Assembly: GCA_029219345.1 (NCBI GenBank)
Contig: JAQXTF010000044.1
Span: forward strand, 1 to 63,671
Source of the DNA: Eggerthellales bacterium
Lineage (GTDB): Bacteria; Actinomycetota; Coriobacteriia; Coriobacteriales; Eggerthellaceae
Direction: 5' to 3'
Length of the DNA: 63,671 nucleotides
Shown here in pieces: positions 36,330-44,177 of this stretch (within the stretch, counting starts at the first letter, position 1; each line of letters opens with the position of its first letter). The translations under genes were made by a program, and so were the position numbers. A model generated the notes under the pieces. It was not told the DNA's origin and did no database searches. It saw only the letters and a list, made by a program, of their open reading frames with translations.

Positions 36330-36713
36330 ATGATCATCGACGACAAGAAGAAGGAACTACTAGCCAAACTGGAGCTTGAAAACGAGCCCGTGGCCCTGAA
36401 GTACGTGTACGCCCAGCCCGTGGGCATCGACCGCTACGAAGGAACCGGCGCCTTTTGCGAGCTGGTAGCTGCCGCCGCCAAGGTGAACTTCTGCATCACC
36501 GGCATGCACCACGGCCTGAAGCGCCGCAACCTGTATGCGCCGGGCCAGCATCTCATCTCCATCCCCTTCCAGAAGATGCCCGAGTTCTTCTACTCGCTGG
36601 AGCACATGAACTGGGTGGGCCTGTTCTTCCGTCAGGATACCGAGGAAGCCCGTCAGGAACTGGCCGAGAAGCAGGCCAAGTGGGCAAACGGCGGCGCCCC
36701 TGTGCTGAAGTAG
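36330..36713 (+). CDS. DUF169-like protein
   Basis: The 127-residue protein has the pattern of DUF169 (LENEPVALKYVYAQP near the N-terminus, CELVAAAAKVNFCITGMHHG in the middle). These proteins are common beside redox enzymes in anaerobes but have no defined reaction. Two or three Cys could bind metal, but no clean motif is seen. AGGAGA lies 4 bases before ATG 36330, so the longer frame (36291) is rejected. A terminator follows at 36742. Confidence 0.7.
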   Translation: MIIDDKKKELLAKLELENEPVALKYVYAQPVGIDRYEGTGAFCELVAAAAKVNFCITGMHHGLKRRNLYAPGQHLISIPFQKMPEFFYSLEHMNWVGLFFRQDTEEARQELAEKQAKWANGGAPVLK

Positions 36714-36741
36714 GCACCCCTCCTCCTTCGCTGCACACGAA

Positions 36742-36768
36742 AAGAGCCCCTGATGGGGCTCTTTTTTG
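36742..36768 (+). terminator. Terminator after the DUF169 gene
   Basis: AAGAGCCCC and GGGGCTCTT pair around TGAT and are followed by TTTTG. It also separates the convergent TetR gene. Confidence 0.88.
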
Positions 36769-36798
36769 TCGCAAGAATCAGACAAAGAAACGCCAAGG

Positions 36799-37434
36799 CT
36801 ATTTCCAGGTCCAGGTAGCAGGATCTTCCGGCGTACGCCACGTGGCAGCGCCCTCAGGGTCCAACAGGTGCATACCTTTGATAATGAGGCTGATGCCGCC
36901 TGCGAAGGTGTAGTCGTTGTAAGCCTGCTCGGCAATGAGCATCCACTCGCGGTCGGGGTCGTCTTCCGCAATGGGCTCGAAGGTGGTGCCCCTCTGGTCG
37001 ATTTCCTTCGAGATGAAGCCGCCCAAATAGGCCTCCAGCATGGAATACAGGCGGCGATAGGCCTCAAGGGGCATGCCCTGGTCGCGGTGGAGCTGGAAAA
37101 TGCGGCGCGCATGACCGCGGGCTGCGTTCTCATAACCGTGCTGGGTGCTGTACGCCTTGGCATACTTCAGGCCCACCGCGCGGATGGAAGTCGTGGTGCG
37201 CCAAATGGTGTCTTCCCAAAACTCCCCGGGAATAGGGGCGTTGTCGTACTCTTGGCGCATGAGGGTAAGAGCCGCGGTGACCAGCTCTTCGCGGGAGGAA
37301 TAATACGTGTACAAGCTCATGGCGCTCACACCCAAACGGGCACCCAGCGCGCGCATGGAAAGAGCGCTTTCACCCTGCTCGTTCAGCAGATTTAGCGCCT
37401 CTTGAGCAATCAGCTCCTTGCTCAGCTTTGCCAC
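36799..37434 (-). CDS. TetR-family transcriptional regulator
   Basis: The 211-residue protein has the N-terminal helix-turn-helix (ALSMRALGARLGVSAMSLYTYYSSREELV) of TetR regulators and a ligand domain of about 150 residues. The gene is divergent from a Tat-exported flavoprotein and a multiheme cytochrome, with repeated GTAAAG sites between. By the family rule it probably represses that operon and responds to the compound reduced by it. Confidence 0.9.
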   Translation of the reverse strand: MAKLSKELIAQEALNLLNEQGESALSMRALGARLGVSAMSLYTYYSSREELVTAALTLMRQEYDNAPIPGEFWEDTIWRTTTSIRAVGLKYAKAYSTQHGYENAARGHARRIFQLHRDQGMPLEAYRRLYSMLEAYLGGFISKEIDQRGTTFEPIAEDDPDREWMLIAEQAYNDYTFAGGISLIIKGMHLLDPEGAATWRTPEDPATWTWK

Positions 37435-37572
37435 GAATTCCCTCCTTTCTTCCGCAACCGAGAATAATAAGCTGGCTCAGTTTGCCACAATTTTTTTGCA
37501 GCGCAAGACCAGACGCAAGAATCTTCAGATGGACCCCACAAATGTCCTGATGCATGTTGTTTTTCCATACAG

Positions 37573-37613
37573 CGTAAAGTAAAATTGATAGGATTGCTTT
37601 ACACCGTAAAGTA
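37573..37613. promoter_or_regulatory. Operator-like repeats between tetR and the flavoprotein gene
   Basis: CGTAAAGTA occurs at 37573-37581 and 37605-37613, 32 bases apart (about three helix turns), and CTTTAC-ACC-GTAAAG (37597-37611) is an inverted repeat. A TTGATA -35-like element lies between. These fit TetR binding sites over the promoter. Confidence 0.6.
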
Positions 37614-37648
37614 CAGGCAATGAGAGTTTCGAGAAAGAGAGGCATGAC

Positions 37649-39388
37649 GTGGACAACGAAGGCATTATGTCCAGTCGCCGCGGTTTCGTGAAGACCGCGG
37701 GTGCAGGCATCTTGGCTGCTGCTGCCGCTGCCGGCGCATTCGGTATGACCGGATGCTCTGCTGCAGAGCGCACCAGTGGAGCCATTGCATCTCAGGGCGG
37801 CGGTGTCGCCCACTTCGGAACGGATATGTACACGGACGTGTTCCCTGTACCCACCCGCTCCATCCCTGTTCTTGATGTCCCCACCGACATCGACCGTCAG
37901 GGCGAAGTTGCATTCGAACTGCGTAAGATCCCCAGCGCAGAGATCAAGCGCACCGAGGAATGTGACGTTTTGGTTGCCGGCGCTGGTATTACCGGCGTTT
38001 GCGCAGCGCTTTCCGCTTCCGACGACAAGAAGACCAAGGTCTTCTGCTTCGAGAAGATGACCAAGGGCCGCGGCATGTTCGAAGGTATGGGCGTTGTTGG
38101 CGGCAAGGTCATGGAGCGCGACGGCAATCACGTTGACAAGGCCGAAATGATGGACCGTATGCGTCACGCCGCTTACTACCGCGTGCCCATCGACCCCATC
38201 AAGCTGTGGGGTGACCGCTCCGGCGAAGCAGCTGACTGGATCCAGGACAAGTTCGATGAAGGCGTCGGCCAGATCACCACTGCATGGAAGAAGGGCAATC
38301 CCAACGCTCACAACTTCGATGTACCCCAGACCGAAATCACCTTCATGAGCCCCCAGTGGTCCGAGCAGACCGTGAAGAACGCTGGCGGCGCCGGCATCTA
38401 CATTGTTGCCGACCTGGCCAACACCTTCTCCAAGCGCGCCAACGCCGACCTGCGTTACAGCACCGCTGTTGTACAGCTGGAGCGCAACAACGAAGGCCGC
38501 GTCACTGGCGCAATCTGCAAGGATAACAAGGGTTATTTCCGCGTAAACGCTAAGAACGGCGTCATTCTGGCAACCGGCGGTTTCGACGCTAACCCCGCTC
38601 TGCTGAAGAGCTGGTGCCGCTCCGAAGACATCGCCAACTGCGCTTCTTGGGCTCCCAACCTGGGCACCACCGGTGACGGCCAGCTCATGGGCCTGGCTGT
38701 TGGCGGCCAGATGGACCCCCTGCCTGCAGCTATCATGAACTTCGACTTCGGTTCTCCCGAGTCTTTCTACAGCTCCAACTGGGGCATCACCGCTTTGGTT
38801 TCCGGCGGTCTGATGATCAACGAACAGGGCCGTCGCTTCTGCTCCGAGGCTCTGCCTTTCCAGGCTCGCTCCAACGCCATCACCGCTCAGGCTCACTACG
38901 GCGAGAACTGCTGGCGCGTTGCTTCCACCAACCAGGTGGCTTCCCCCGCTATTCTTGAGGCCCTGAAGCGCTACCTGGAAATGGGTTGGGCTTTCGAGGC
39001 TTCCTCTCTGGACGAGCTGGCTGAGAAGATGAACGTTCCTGCCAAGACCCTGAAGGCAGAAATCGCCCGCTACAACGGCTTCGTTGAGGCCGGCAAGGAC
39101 GAGGACTTCAACCGTCCCTTCACCACCCAGAAGCCCATCGAGGGCGCAAAGTACTACGCCATCAAGCATCAGTCCGCAATTCTGGCCACCGTTTCCGGCT
39201 TGGTTGTTGACTACTACTGCCACGTACTTGACTACGACAACGAAGTTATCCCTGGTCTGTACGCAGCAGGCGGTGCTTCCGGCGGCTTCTTCAGCGGTAA
39301 TTATCCGCGCCATATCTTTGGTCCGTCCATCGGTCGTTGCGTAACCTTTGGTTATGTTTCTGGCCAGCATGCAGCAAAGGGGGAATAA
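37649..39388 (+). CDS. Tat-exported FAD-binding reductase (fumarate-reductase/KstD-like)
   Basis: The 579-residue protein has a twin-arginine signal (SSRRGFVKTAG), a lipobox-like GMTGCSA, and the FAD site CDVLVAGAGITGVCAA near residue 109. The C-terminal signature GLYAAGGASGGFFSGNYPRHI is that of the FAD_binding_2/fumarate reductase family. It would reduce an unknown acceptor outside the membrane. GTG 37649 has GAGAGG 6 bases before; an ATG at 37667 has GAAGG 4 bases before and is an alternative. It precedes the cytochrome by 3 bases. Residues defining substrate are not obvious. Confidence 0.88.
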   Translation: MDNEGIMSSRRGFVKTAGAGILAAAAAAGAFGMTGCSAAERTSGAIASQGGGVAHFGTDMYTDVFPVPTRSIPVLDVPTDIDRQGEVAFELRKIPSAEIKRTEECDVLVAGAGITGVCAALSASDDKKTKVFCFEKMTKGRGMFEGMGVVGGKVMERDGNHVDKAEMMDRMRHAAYYRVPIDPIKLWGDRSGEAADWIQDKFDEGVGQITTAWKKGNPNAHNFDVPQTEITFMSPQWSEQTVKNAGGAGIYIVADLANTFSKRANADLRYSTAVVQLERNNEGRVTGAICKDNKGYFRVNAKNGVILATGGFDANPALLKSWCRSEDIANCASWAPNLGTTGDGQLMGLAVGGQMDPLPAAIMNFDFGSPESFYSSNWGITALVSGGLMINEQGRRFCSEALPFQARSNAITAQAHYGENCWRVASTNQVASPAILEALKRYLEMGWAFEASSLDELAEKMNVPAKTLKAEIARYNGFVEAGKDEDFNRPFTTQKPIEGAKYYAIKHQSAILATVSGLVVDYYCHVLDYDNEVIPGLYAAGGASGGFFSGNYPRHIFGPSIGRCVTFGYVSGQHAAKGE

Positions 39389-39391
39389 ATC

Positions 39392-39937
39392 ATGGCTGAA
39401 GAAAAGTCTCCCAAGCAGCCCATGAACAAGAAGAAGACCACCCTTCTTGTGATTCTGGGCGTTATCGTGGTGGCCGCCATTGGCATGTTCGCATGGCACA
39501 CCACCCCCAGCTTCTGCGGCAATTTCTGCCACAGCACCATGAATGAGCACTTGCAGAACTTCGAGGGCACCGATGCCTCCAAGGGCGCTGGCCTGGCTTA
39601 TGTGCACGCACAGGCTAACCTGGGTTGCCTGGATTGCCACGAGGCCGACCTGAGCACTCAGGCTTCTGAGGCTCACCATCAGATCACTGGCACCTATGAC
39701 CCCGCCGAGCTTGAGCTGGGTGCTACCTACTACGTAGACAACGACAAGTGCCTGAGCTGCCATGGCGGTAGCTGGGAAGCACTGGCAGAGAAGACCGCCA
39801 AGCTGGCTCCCTACAATCCCCATGACTCCATCCATGGCAACGCCAGCTACTGCGGCGAGTGCCACAAGGGTCACGTTGCACAGGTTGACATCTGCGGCGA
39901 GTGCCATCCCAATGGTGGCCAGACCATGAAGGGCTAA
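39392..39937 (+). CDS. Small membrane-anchored multiheme cytochrome c (NapC/NrfH-like)
   Basis: The 181-residue protein has one N-terminal membrane helix (TTLLVILGVIVVAAIGMF) and heme sites CLDCH, CLSCH, CGECH and CGECH. A fifth, CGNFCH, has the CX3CH spacing. It would take electrons from menaquinol and pass them to the flavoprotein just upstream. AAGGGGG in the last codons of the flavoprotein gene serves as the ribosome binding site. The pair resembles the flavoprotein-cytochrome reductases typical of Eggerthellaceae. Confidence 0.9.
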   Translation: MAEEKSPKQPMNKKKTTLLVILGVIVVAAIGMFAWHTTPSFCGNFCHSTMNEHLQNFEGTDASKGAGLAYVHAQANLGCLDCHEADLSTQASEAHHQITGTYDPAELELGATYYVDNDKCLSCHGGSWEALAEKTAKLAPYNPHDSIHGNASYCGECHKGHVAQVDICGECHPNGGQTMKG

Positions 39938-39980
39938 ATGAGCTTCTCCAAAAAAGAGGAGGGATCTTTCCGATTCCCCC

Positions 39981-40009
39981 TTGATTGATAGAATGACATG
40001 TGTCATAAT
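39981..40009 (+). promoter_or_regulatory. Promoter of tRNA-Val with overlapping palindrome
   Basis: TTGATT and CATAAT are 17 bases apart. The perfect 14-bp palindrome ATGACATGTGTCAT (39993-40006) covers the spacer and the -10. Confidence 0.6.
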
Positions 40010-40039
40010 ATCAAACCCGAGCGTGTTAAACGTTCTTTC

Positions 40040-40114
40040 GGGCGATTGGCGCAGCGGGAGCGCAGGTGCCTTACAAGCACAAGGTCAGGGGTTCAAATCC
40101 CTTATCGCCCACCA
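40040..40114 (+). tRNA. tRNA-Val (anticodon TAC)
   Basis: Acceptor GGGCGAT pairs with ATCGCCC, all arms are present, the anticodon loop is CTTACAA (TAC) and CCA is encoded. A terminator follows. Confidence 0.97.
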
Positions 40115-40122
40115 CTAACTCG

Positions 40123-40151
40123 AAGGCCCTCAGCAATGAGGGCCTTTTTAT
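40123..40151 (+). terminator. Terminator of tRNA-Val
   Basis: AAGGCCCTC and GAGGGCCTT pair around a 6-base loop, followed by TTT. It begins 9 bases after the tRNA. Confidence 0.85.
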
Positions 40152-40179
40152 TACTCGGTTCGCGTCACGGAAAGGCGCT

Positions 40180-43100
40180 ATGGGTTCCTTCATGCAGGCA
40201 GATGACTCTCGCTACCAAATTGGCATAGACTGCGGCTCGAAAACCGTAAAAATTTGCGTGTGCGATGAGGCAGGCAAGCTTGTTTACAGCTCATATCAGC
40301 GCCATCAATCCAACATCAAAACCACCCTAATAGAAGCCGTTCATAAAATGGCTTGGCACTATGGAGACCTGCGCGGAACCGTTGCCATCACCGGATCGGC
40401 TGGCATTAGCGTCGCCAAAGCAATTGGATTGCCTTTTGTTCAAGAAGTGGTGGCAACCACCAAAATAGTGAAAAAGGAATACCCCCTGGCCAATGCGGTC
40501 ATTGAGCTAGGCGGCGAAGACGCCAAGGTTATCTATCTTACCGACGGCCTGGAGCAACGTATGAACGCCACTTGCGCAGGCGGCACAGGTGGATTCATCG
40601 ACAACATCGCCTTCATGCTGGGCGTTAAAACCGCCGAGATGAATAAACTCGCCTTGGGCGCCACCCGAACCTACCCCATTGCGTCACGCTGCGCCGTATT
40701 CGCTCAAACCGACATTCGCCCCCTAATGAACGCCGGAGCCAAGGCAACCGACCTTGCCGCCAGCACCTTTGACGCTGTAGTACGCCAGACCCTAGGCGGC
40801 CTGGCCTGCGGGCGCCCCATTACGGGAACGGTAGTGTTTTTGGGCGGCCCCTTTGAGTTTCTTTCCGAGCTAAGCACTCGTTTTCGCAAGGCATTGGGTC
40901 TTAACGCCCAAACGGGCATTTGCCCCACCGATGCTCAGTTTTTCACCGCGCGCGGCGCAGGATTATATGGCGCGCAGCTGACCTGTCCCACCGTTCTTTC
41001 TCTCAACCAAATTGAGGGTCGCCTTAAGATGGCCACCTTCCACGATACGGGCCTGGCTCGCCTGGAACCTTTGTTCCGCAACGACACCGAACGGCAGCTT
41101 TTCTTGGAGCGCCATGCTAAGGCAAAACTGCAGCGCGATGAACTTCGGCAGGAACGCGGCCCTCTTTACGTAGGCATTGATGCTGGATCCACCGCGGTAA
41201 AAGTATGCGTGGTAAACCAAAAAGGCCACTTTGTATGGGGTCGCACCCAGGAAAACCGCGGCGATGTGCTGAAAACCGCCACCGAGCTCTTGAGCGAAAT
41301 GTATCTGAACTTTCCCCATGACCACAACTTGCAAGATTATGTATACGTGGCCCATGCGGTAGCAACCGGCTATGGCGAAGACATGCTGAAGGCCTGTCTA
41401 GGCGTTGATTCCGGTATTGTGGAAACCACTGCCCACGTGCAGGGCGCATTGCATGTTGACCCCAACGCCACCTTCGTGCTAGACATTGGCGGCCAAGACA
41501 TGAAGGCCATTTGGATAAAGGATGGCCTGGTGCAAAATGCTGTGCTGAACGAGGCATGCTCCAGCGGCTGCGGCAGCTTCCTTTCAGGCACCGCTTATTC
41601 CCTTAAGCTGAAAAAAGACCGCTTCAAAGAGGCAGCCATGAACGCAAAAGCCCCCGTTGATCTGGGAACCAAGTGCACCGTATTCATGAATTCCCGTTTG
41701 AAACATGCCCAGAAGGTTGGCGCTAGCGCGGAGGATCTGGCGGCAGGCTGCGCCTATTCTGTGGTAAAAAACGCCCTTTTCCGCATCATCGGACTGCATA
41801 ATCTTGACTCCCTGGGCTCCAACATCGTGGTGCAAGGAGGCACCTTTATGGACGATGCGGTGTTGCGGGCCTTTGAGCTGCTTTCAGGCCGCCAGGTAAC
41901 CCGTTCCGACCGCTCTTATCTCATGGGCGCCCTAGGCGCCGCGCTGGTTGCCCGCCAGCGCGCCTTAAGCCAAGGGGAAGACGCCCATAGCACCCTTATT
42001 CCGCTCCAAGATTTGAAATCATTCAGCCCCAAACGCAGCGCCATGAAATGCGAAGGCTGCGCTAACAGCTGCACCCTTTCAGTGGTAACCACCGATGATT
42101 CTCATAACTACATTGGAGGCAATCGCTGCGGAAAGGCCCTGGAGCTTTACGCCACCAGCCAGAAAAACACCCTCCGGGGCGCTCCCAATGCCGTTGCAGT
42201 GGAACGATCCCTTATGGCGAATATTCCAAGTGTTGAGGCCAGCGGCCTCCGTGGAACCATTCGCTTAGGCCTGGTAAACACCTTGCTTTCCTACGAGTAC
42301 GCACCCTTCTGGCACGATTTTTTCTGCAGCTTGGGGTTCTCCGTAATCATGCCCAAGGAGCAATCGCACAAGATTTATCAAACAGACAGCGCCGGCGCCG
42401 AAACCGTTCCATCGGAAAGCGTATGCTATCCCGCAAAGCTTTCCCATAAGCACCTGAAGCAGCTGGAGCAGGCAGGGGCCACCCACGCCTTCATGCCCCT
42501 CTATCAACGCGGCGTCAACTGCGCCGTAAGCACGTCTTACGCCTGTGCCTTGGAAAATGGCGCTGGCCGCAGCATACCTTTGGCTCAGCATCTTATAAGC
42601 CCCACGTTGCCCATGGCTTCACCAAGCAAGTTCATAAAAACTGACGAAGCGAAAGAAACGCTCTCTCAGACCCTCAATAAACTTCTGGCTCCTTTGGGCG
42701 ATGCCCTTGCCCCCGAAGAGCTGCAGCAGGCTTTCCAGGCCGGCCTGGCCGCCCAACAGGCCCACCAAGACAAAGTGCGTAAAGCCAACGCCAAAGCCCT
42801 AGCCTGGGTTGAATCAGACCCTCATCACCATGGCGTTTTGCTCATGGGGCGTCCCTATCATGTAGATGCTGACACTGGCCATCGCATCGATGAGGTGCTG
42901 GCGGGCTTGGGGTTGGCCGTGATCTCCCCCACCGTTATCACCCGTGACGAAGCGCCCCGCGTTGAGCAGCCCGAACAACCTAACCCCTGGAAAAGGTCTT
43001 CCCATATGCTGCGCATGGCCAACTACACCTTGCTACATCAGCGCTTAAACGTAGTAGCCCTGCAAAGCTTCGGATGCCTGTATGACGGGGTAAACATTGC

Positions 43101-43989
43101 CGAAGCCGGCGCTTTTCTCCAAGAGCATGGTCGCCTGTTCACGGCCTTGAAGGTTGACGAAATTGCCGATGTTTCCCATCTGCGCATTCGTTTGCGCACC
43201 TTGGCGGAAAACATCGAGCAAGTCGAGCACACCAAGCATCATCAGGCGACAGCTCAGACGGAAGAGGCGGCGTCCCTTCCCTCGTTGCGTATCACGCAAC
43301 AGCTAAGCCCCCAGCTTGCCGCCCTGGCAGAGGCGGGGTCGGTTGACGCGTTTGCCCAGCTGGACGCAGCGGATGTTGAAGCGGCCCGCAGCTACACCCG
43401 CGATCTGTGTTACTCTACCGCGGCTATCGTAGGCCGCGCTTTGCGCATTGCCCAAGCGTGTCCCCAATTGGAGAAGCTCACCCTGCCCAACGTGTGTCAG
43501 AAATGCCTGCTGGAAGCCGTTCCCAGCATTTTGCAGCGCATTACGAACCGCTCTTTCACCATTTGCTGGGAAGATGCTTGGCCCTTGCCCACTCCCAACG
43601 ATACCCCCGCTAAGGAGGGGGCTCCTTTAATAGGCATCGTTGGCACCGCCCCCTTGGTATTCGATAGCTTCCTTAACGATAATCTTGCCTGCATTATCCA
43701 AAGCCATCGCTGCACGCCGGTATTTCCCGAGCTGCAAGCCTTGTTTACCGAAGACGTTCGCTATCTTGAACAGCTGCAGCATTTTTACAACCAGGGAGTT
43801 CGCAGCGTTATCTACCTGCAAAGCTTTGGCTGCGTAAAAGGACATGTGCATGCCCGCGGTGCCTTGCACGAGCTTTCCCAGCGCTTCCCTGGCATGAACA
43901 TTGTCGTACTTGACTACGACCCCGAAACATCAGCTCTAAACCGCGAAAACCGCATTCTGCTTACCCTCGCAGGTGCTCTGGGCGAATAA
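40180..43989 (+). CDS. Large acyl-CoA dehydratase activase-like protein (two ASKHA domains plus DUF2229-type part)
   Basis: The 1269-residue protein has two BcrAD/BadFG-type ATPase domains. The first starts YQIGIDCGSKTVKICV, the second YVGIDAGSTAVKVCV; each has a CAGGTGGFID- or SGCGSFL-like cluster motif. A C-terminal half resembles the DUF2229/CoA-substrate part of the activase family (SVCYPAKLSHKHL, FGCLYDGVNIAEAG). Cysteine groups CEGCANSC and CQKCLLEAV could bind clusters. Family members use ATP to activate 2-hydroxyacyl-CoA dehydratases or benzoyl-CoA reductases. GGAAAGG precedes ATG 40180 by 4 bases. No dehydratase subunits are nearby, so its partner is unknown. Confidence 0.85.
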   Translation: MGSFMQADDSRYQIGIDCGSKTVKICVCDEAGKLVYSSYQRHQSNIKTTLIEAVHKMAWHYGDLRGTVAITGSAGISVAKAIGLPFVQEVVATTKIVKKEYPLANAVIELGGEDAKVIYLTDGLEQRMNATCAGGTGGFIDNIAFMLGVKTAEMNKLALGATRTYPIASRCAVFAQTDIRPLMNAGAKATDLAASTFDAVVRQTLGGLACGRPITGTVVFLGGPFEFLSELSTRFRKALGLNAQTGICPTDAQFFTARGAGLYGAQLTCPTVLSLNQIEGRLKMATFHDTGLARLEPLFRNDTERQLFLERHAKAKLQRDELRQERGPLYVGIDAGSTAVKVCVVNQKGHFVWGRTQENRGDVLKTATELLSEMYLNFPHDHNLQDYVYVAHAVATGYGEDMLKACLGVDSGIVETTAHVQGALHVDPNATFVLDIGGQDMKAIWIKDGLVQNAVLNEACSSGCGSFLSGTAYSLKLKKDRFKEAAMNAKAPVDLGTKCTVFMNSRLKHAQKVGASAEDLAAGCAYSVVKNALFRIIGLHNLDSLGSNIVVQGGTFMDDAVLRAFELLSGRQVTRSDRSYLMGALGAALVARQRALSQGEDAHSTLIPLQDLKSFSPKRSAMKCEGCANSCTLSVVTTDDSHNYIGGNRCGKALELYATSQKNTLRGAPNAVAVERSLMANIPSVEASGLRGTIRLGLVNTLLSYEYAPFWHDFFCSLGFSVIMPKEQSHKIYQTDSAGAETVPSESVCYPAKLSHKHLKQLEQAGATHAFMPLYQRGVNCAVSTSYACALENGAGRSIPLAQHLISPTLPMASPSKFIKTDEAKETLSQTLNKLLAPLGDALAPEELQQAFQAGLAAQQAHQDKVRKANAKALAWVESDPHHHGVLLMGRPYHVDADTGHRIDEVLAGLGLAVISPTVITRDEAPRVEQPEQPNPWKRSSHMLRMANYTLLHQRLNVVALQSFGCLYDGVNIAEAGAFLQEHGRLFTALKVDEIADVSHLRIRLRTLAENIEQVEHTKHHQATAQTEEAASLPSLRITQQLSPQLAALAEAGSVDAFAQLDAADVEAARSYTRDLCYSTAAIVGRALRIAQACPQLEKLTLPNVCQKCLLEAVPSILQRITNRSFTICWEDAWPLPTPNDTPAKEGAPLIGIVGTAPLVFDSFLNDNLACIIQSHRCTPVFPELQALFTEDVRYLEQLQHFYNQGVRSVIYLQSFGCVKGHVHARGALHELSQRFPGMNIVVLDYDPETSALNRENRILLTLAGALGE

Positions 43990-44123
43990 CTCAATCCAGC
44001 CTCATTCAACGCGCCTTTGCCGCAATGAGCCTTCGAAGCGCAAAAACCACGCTTTACGTGCGATTTTGCTCATAAAGCGCTGCCTAGAAGAATGCAAGAA
44101 ACCAGTGAGCATGTGGCGCACAC

Positions 44124-44149
44124 AAAAAACGGCTCCCGAAGGAGCCGTT
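44124..44149 (-). terminator. Terminator of the TRAP operon
   Basis: On the minus strand AACGGCTCC and GGAGCCGTT pair around TTCG, followed by TTTT, 28 bases after the permease stop. The rest of 43990-44123 holds nothing I recognise. Confidence 0.88.
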
Positions 44150-44177
44150 CGAAAATGCAAAGCAAAAGCCGCAGAAA

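Noticed and set aside
37370-40006. Open frame of 878 codons on the minus strand
   Set aside because: It runs antisense through the flavoprotein and cytochrome genes, which have clear signals and motifs. The translation has no recognisable domain; long antisense frames come from GC-rich codon use.
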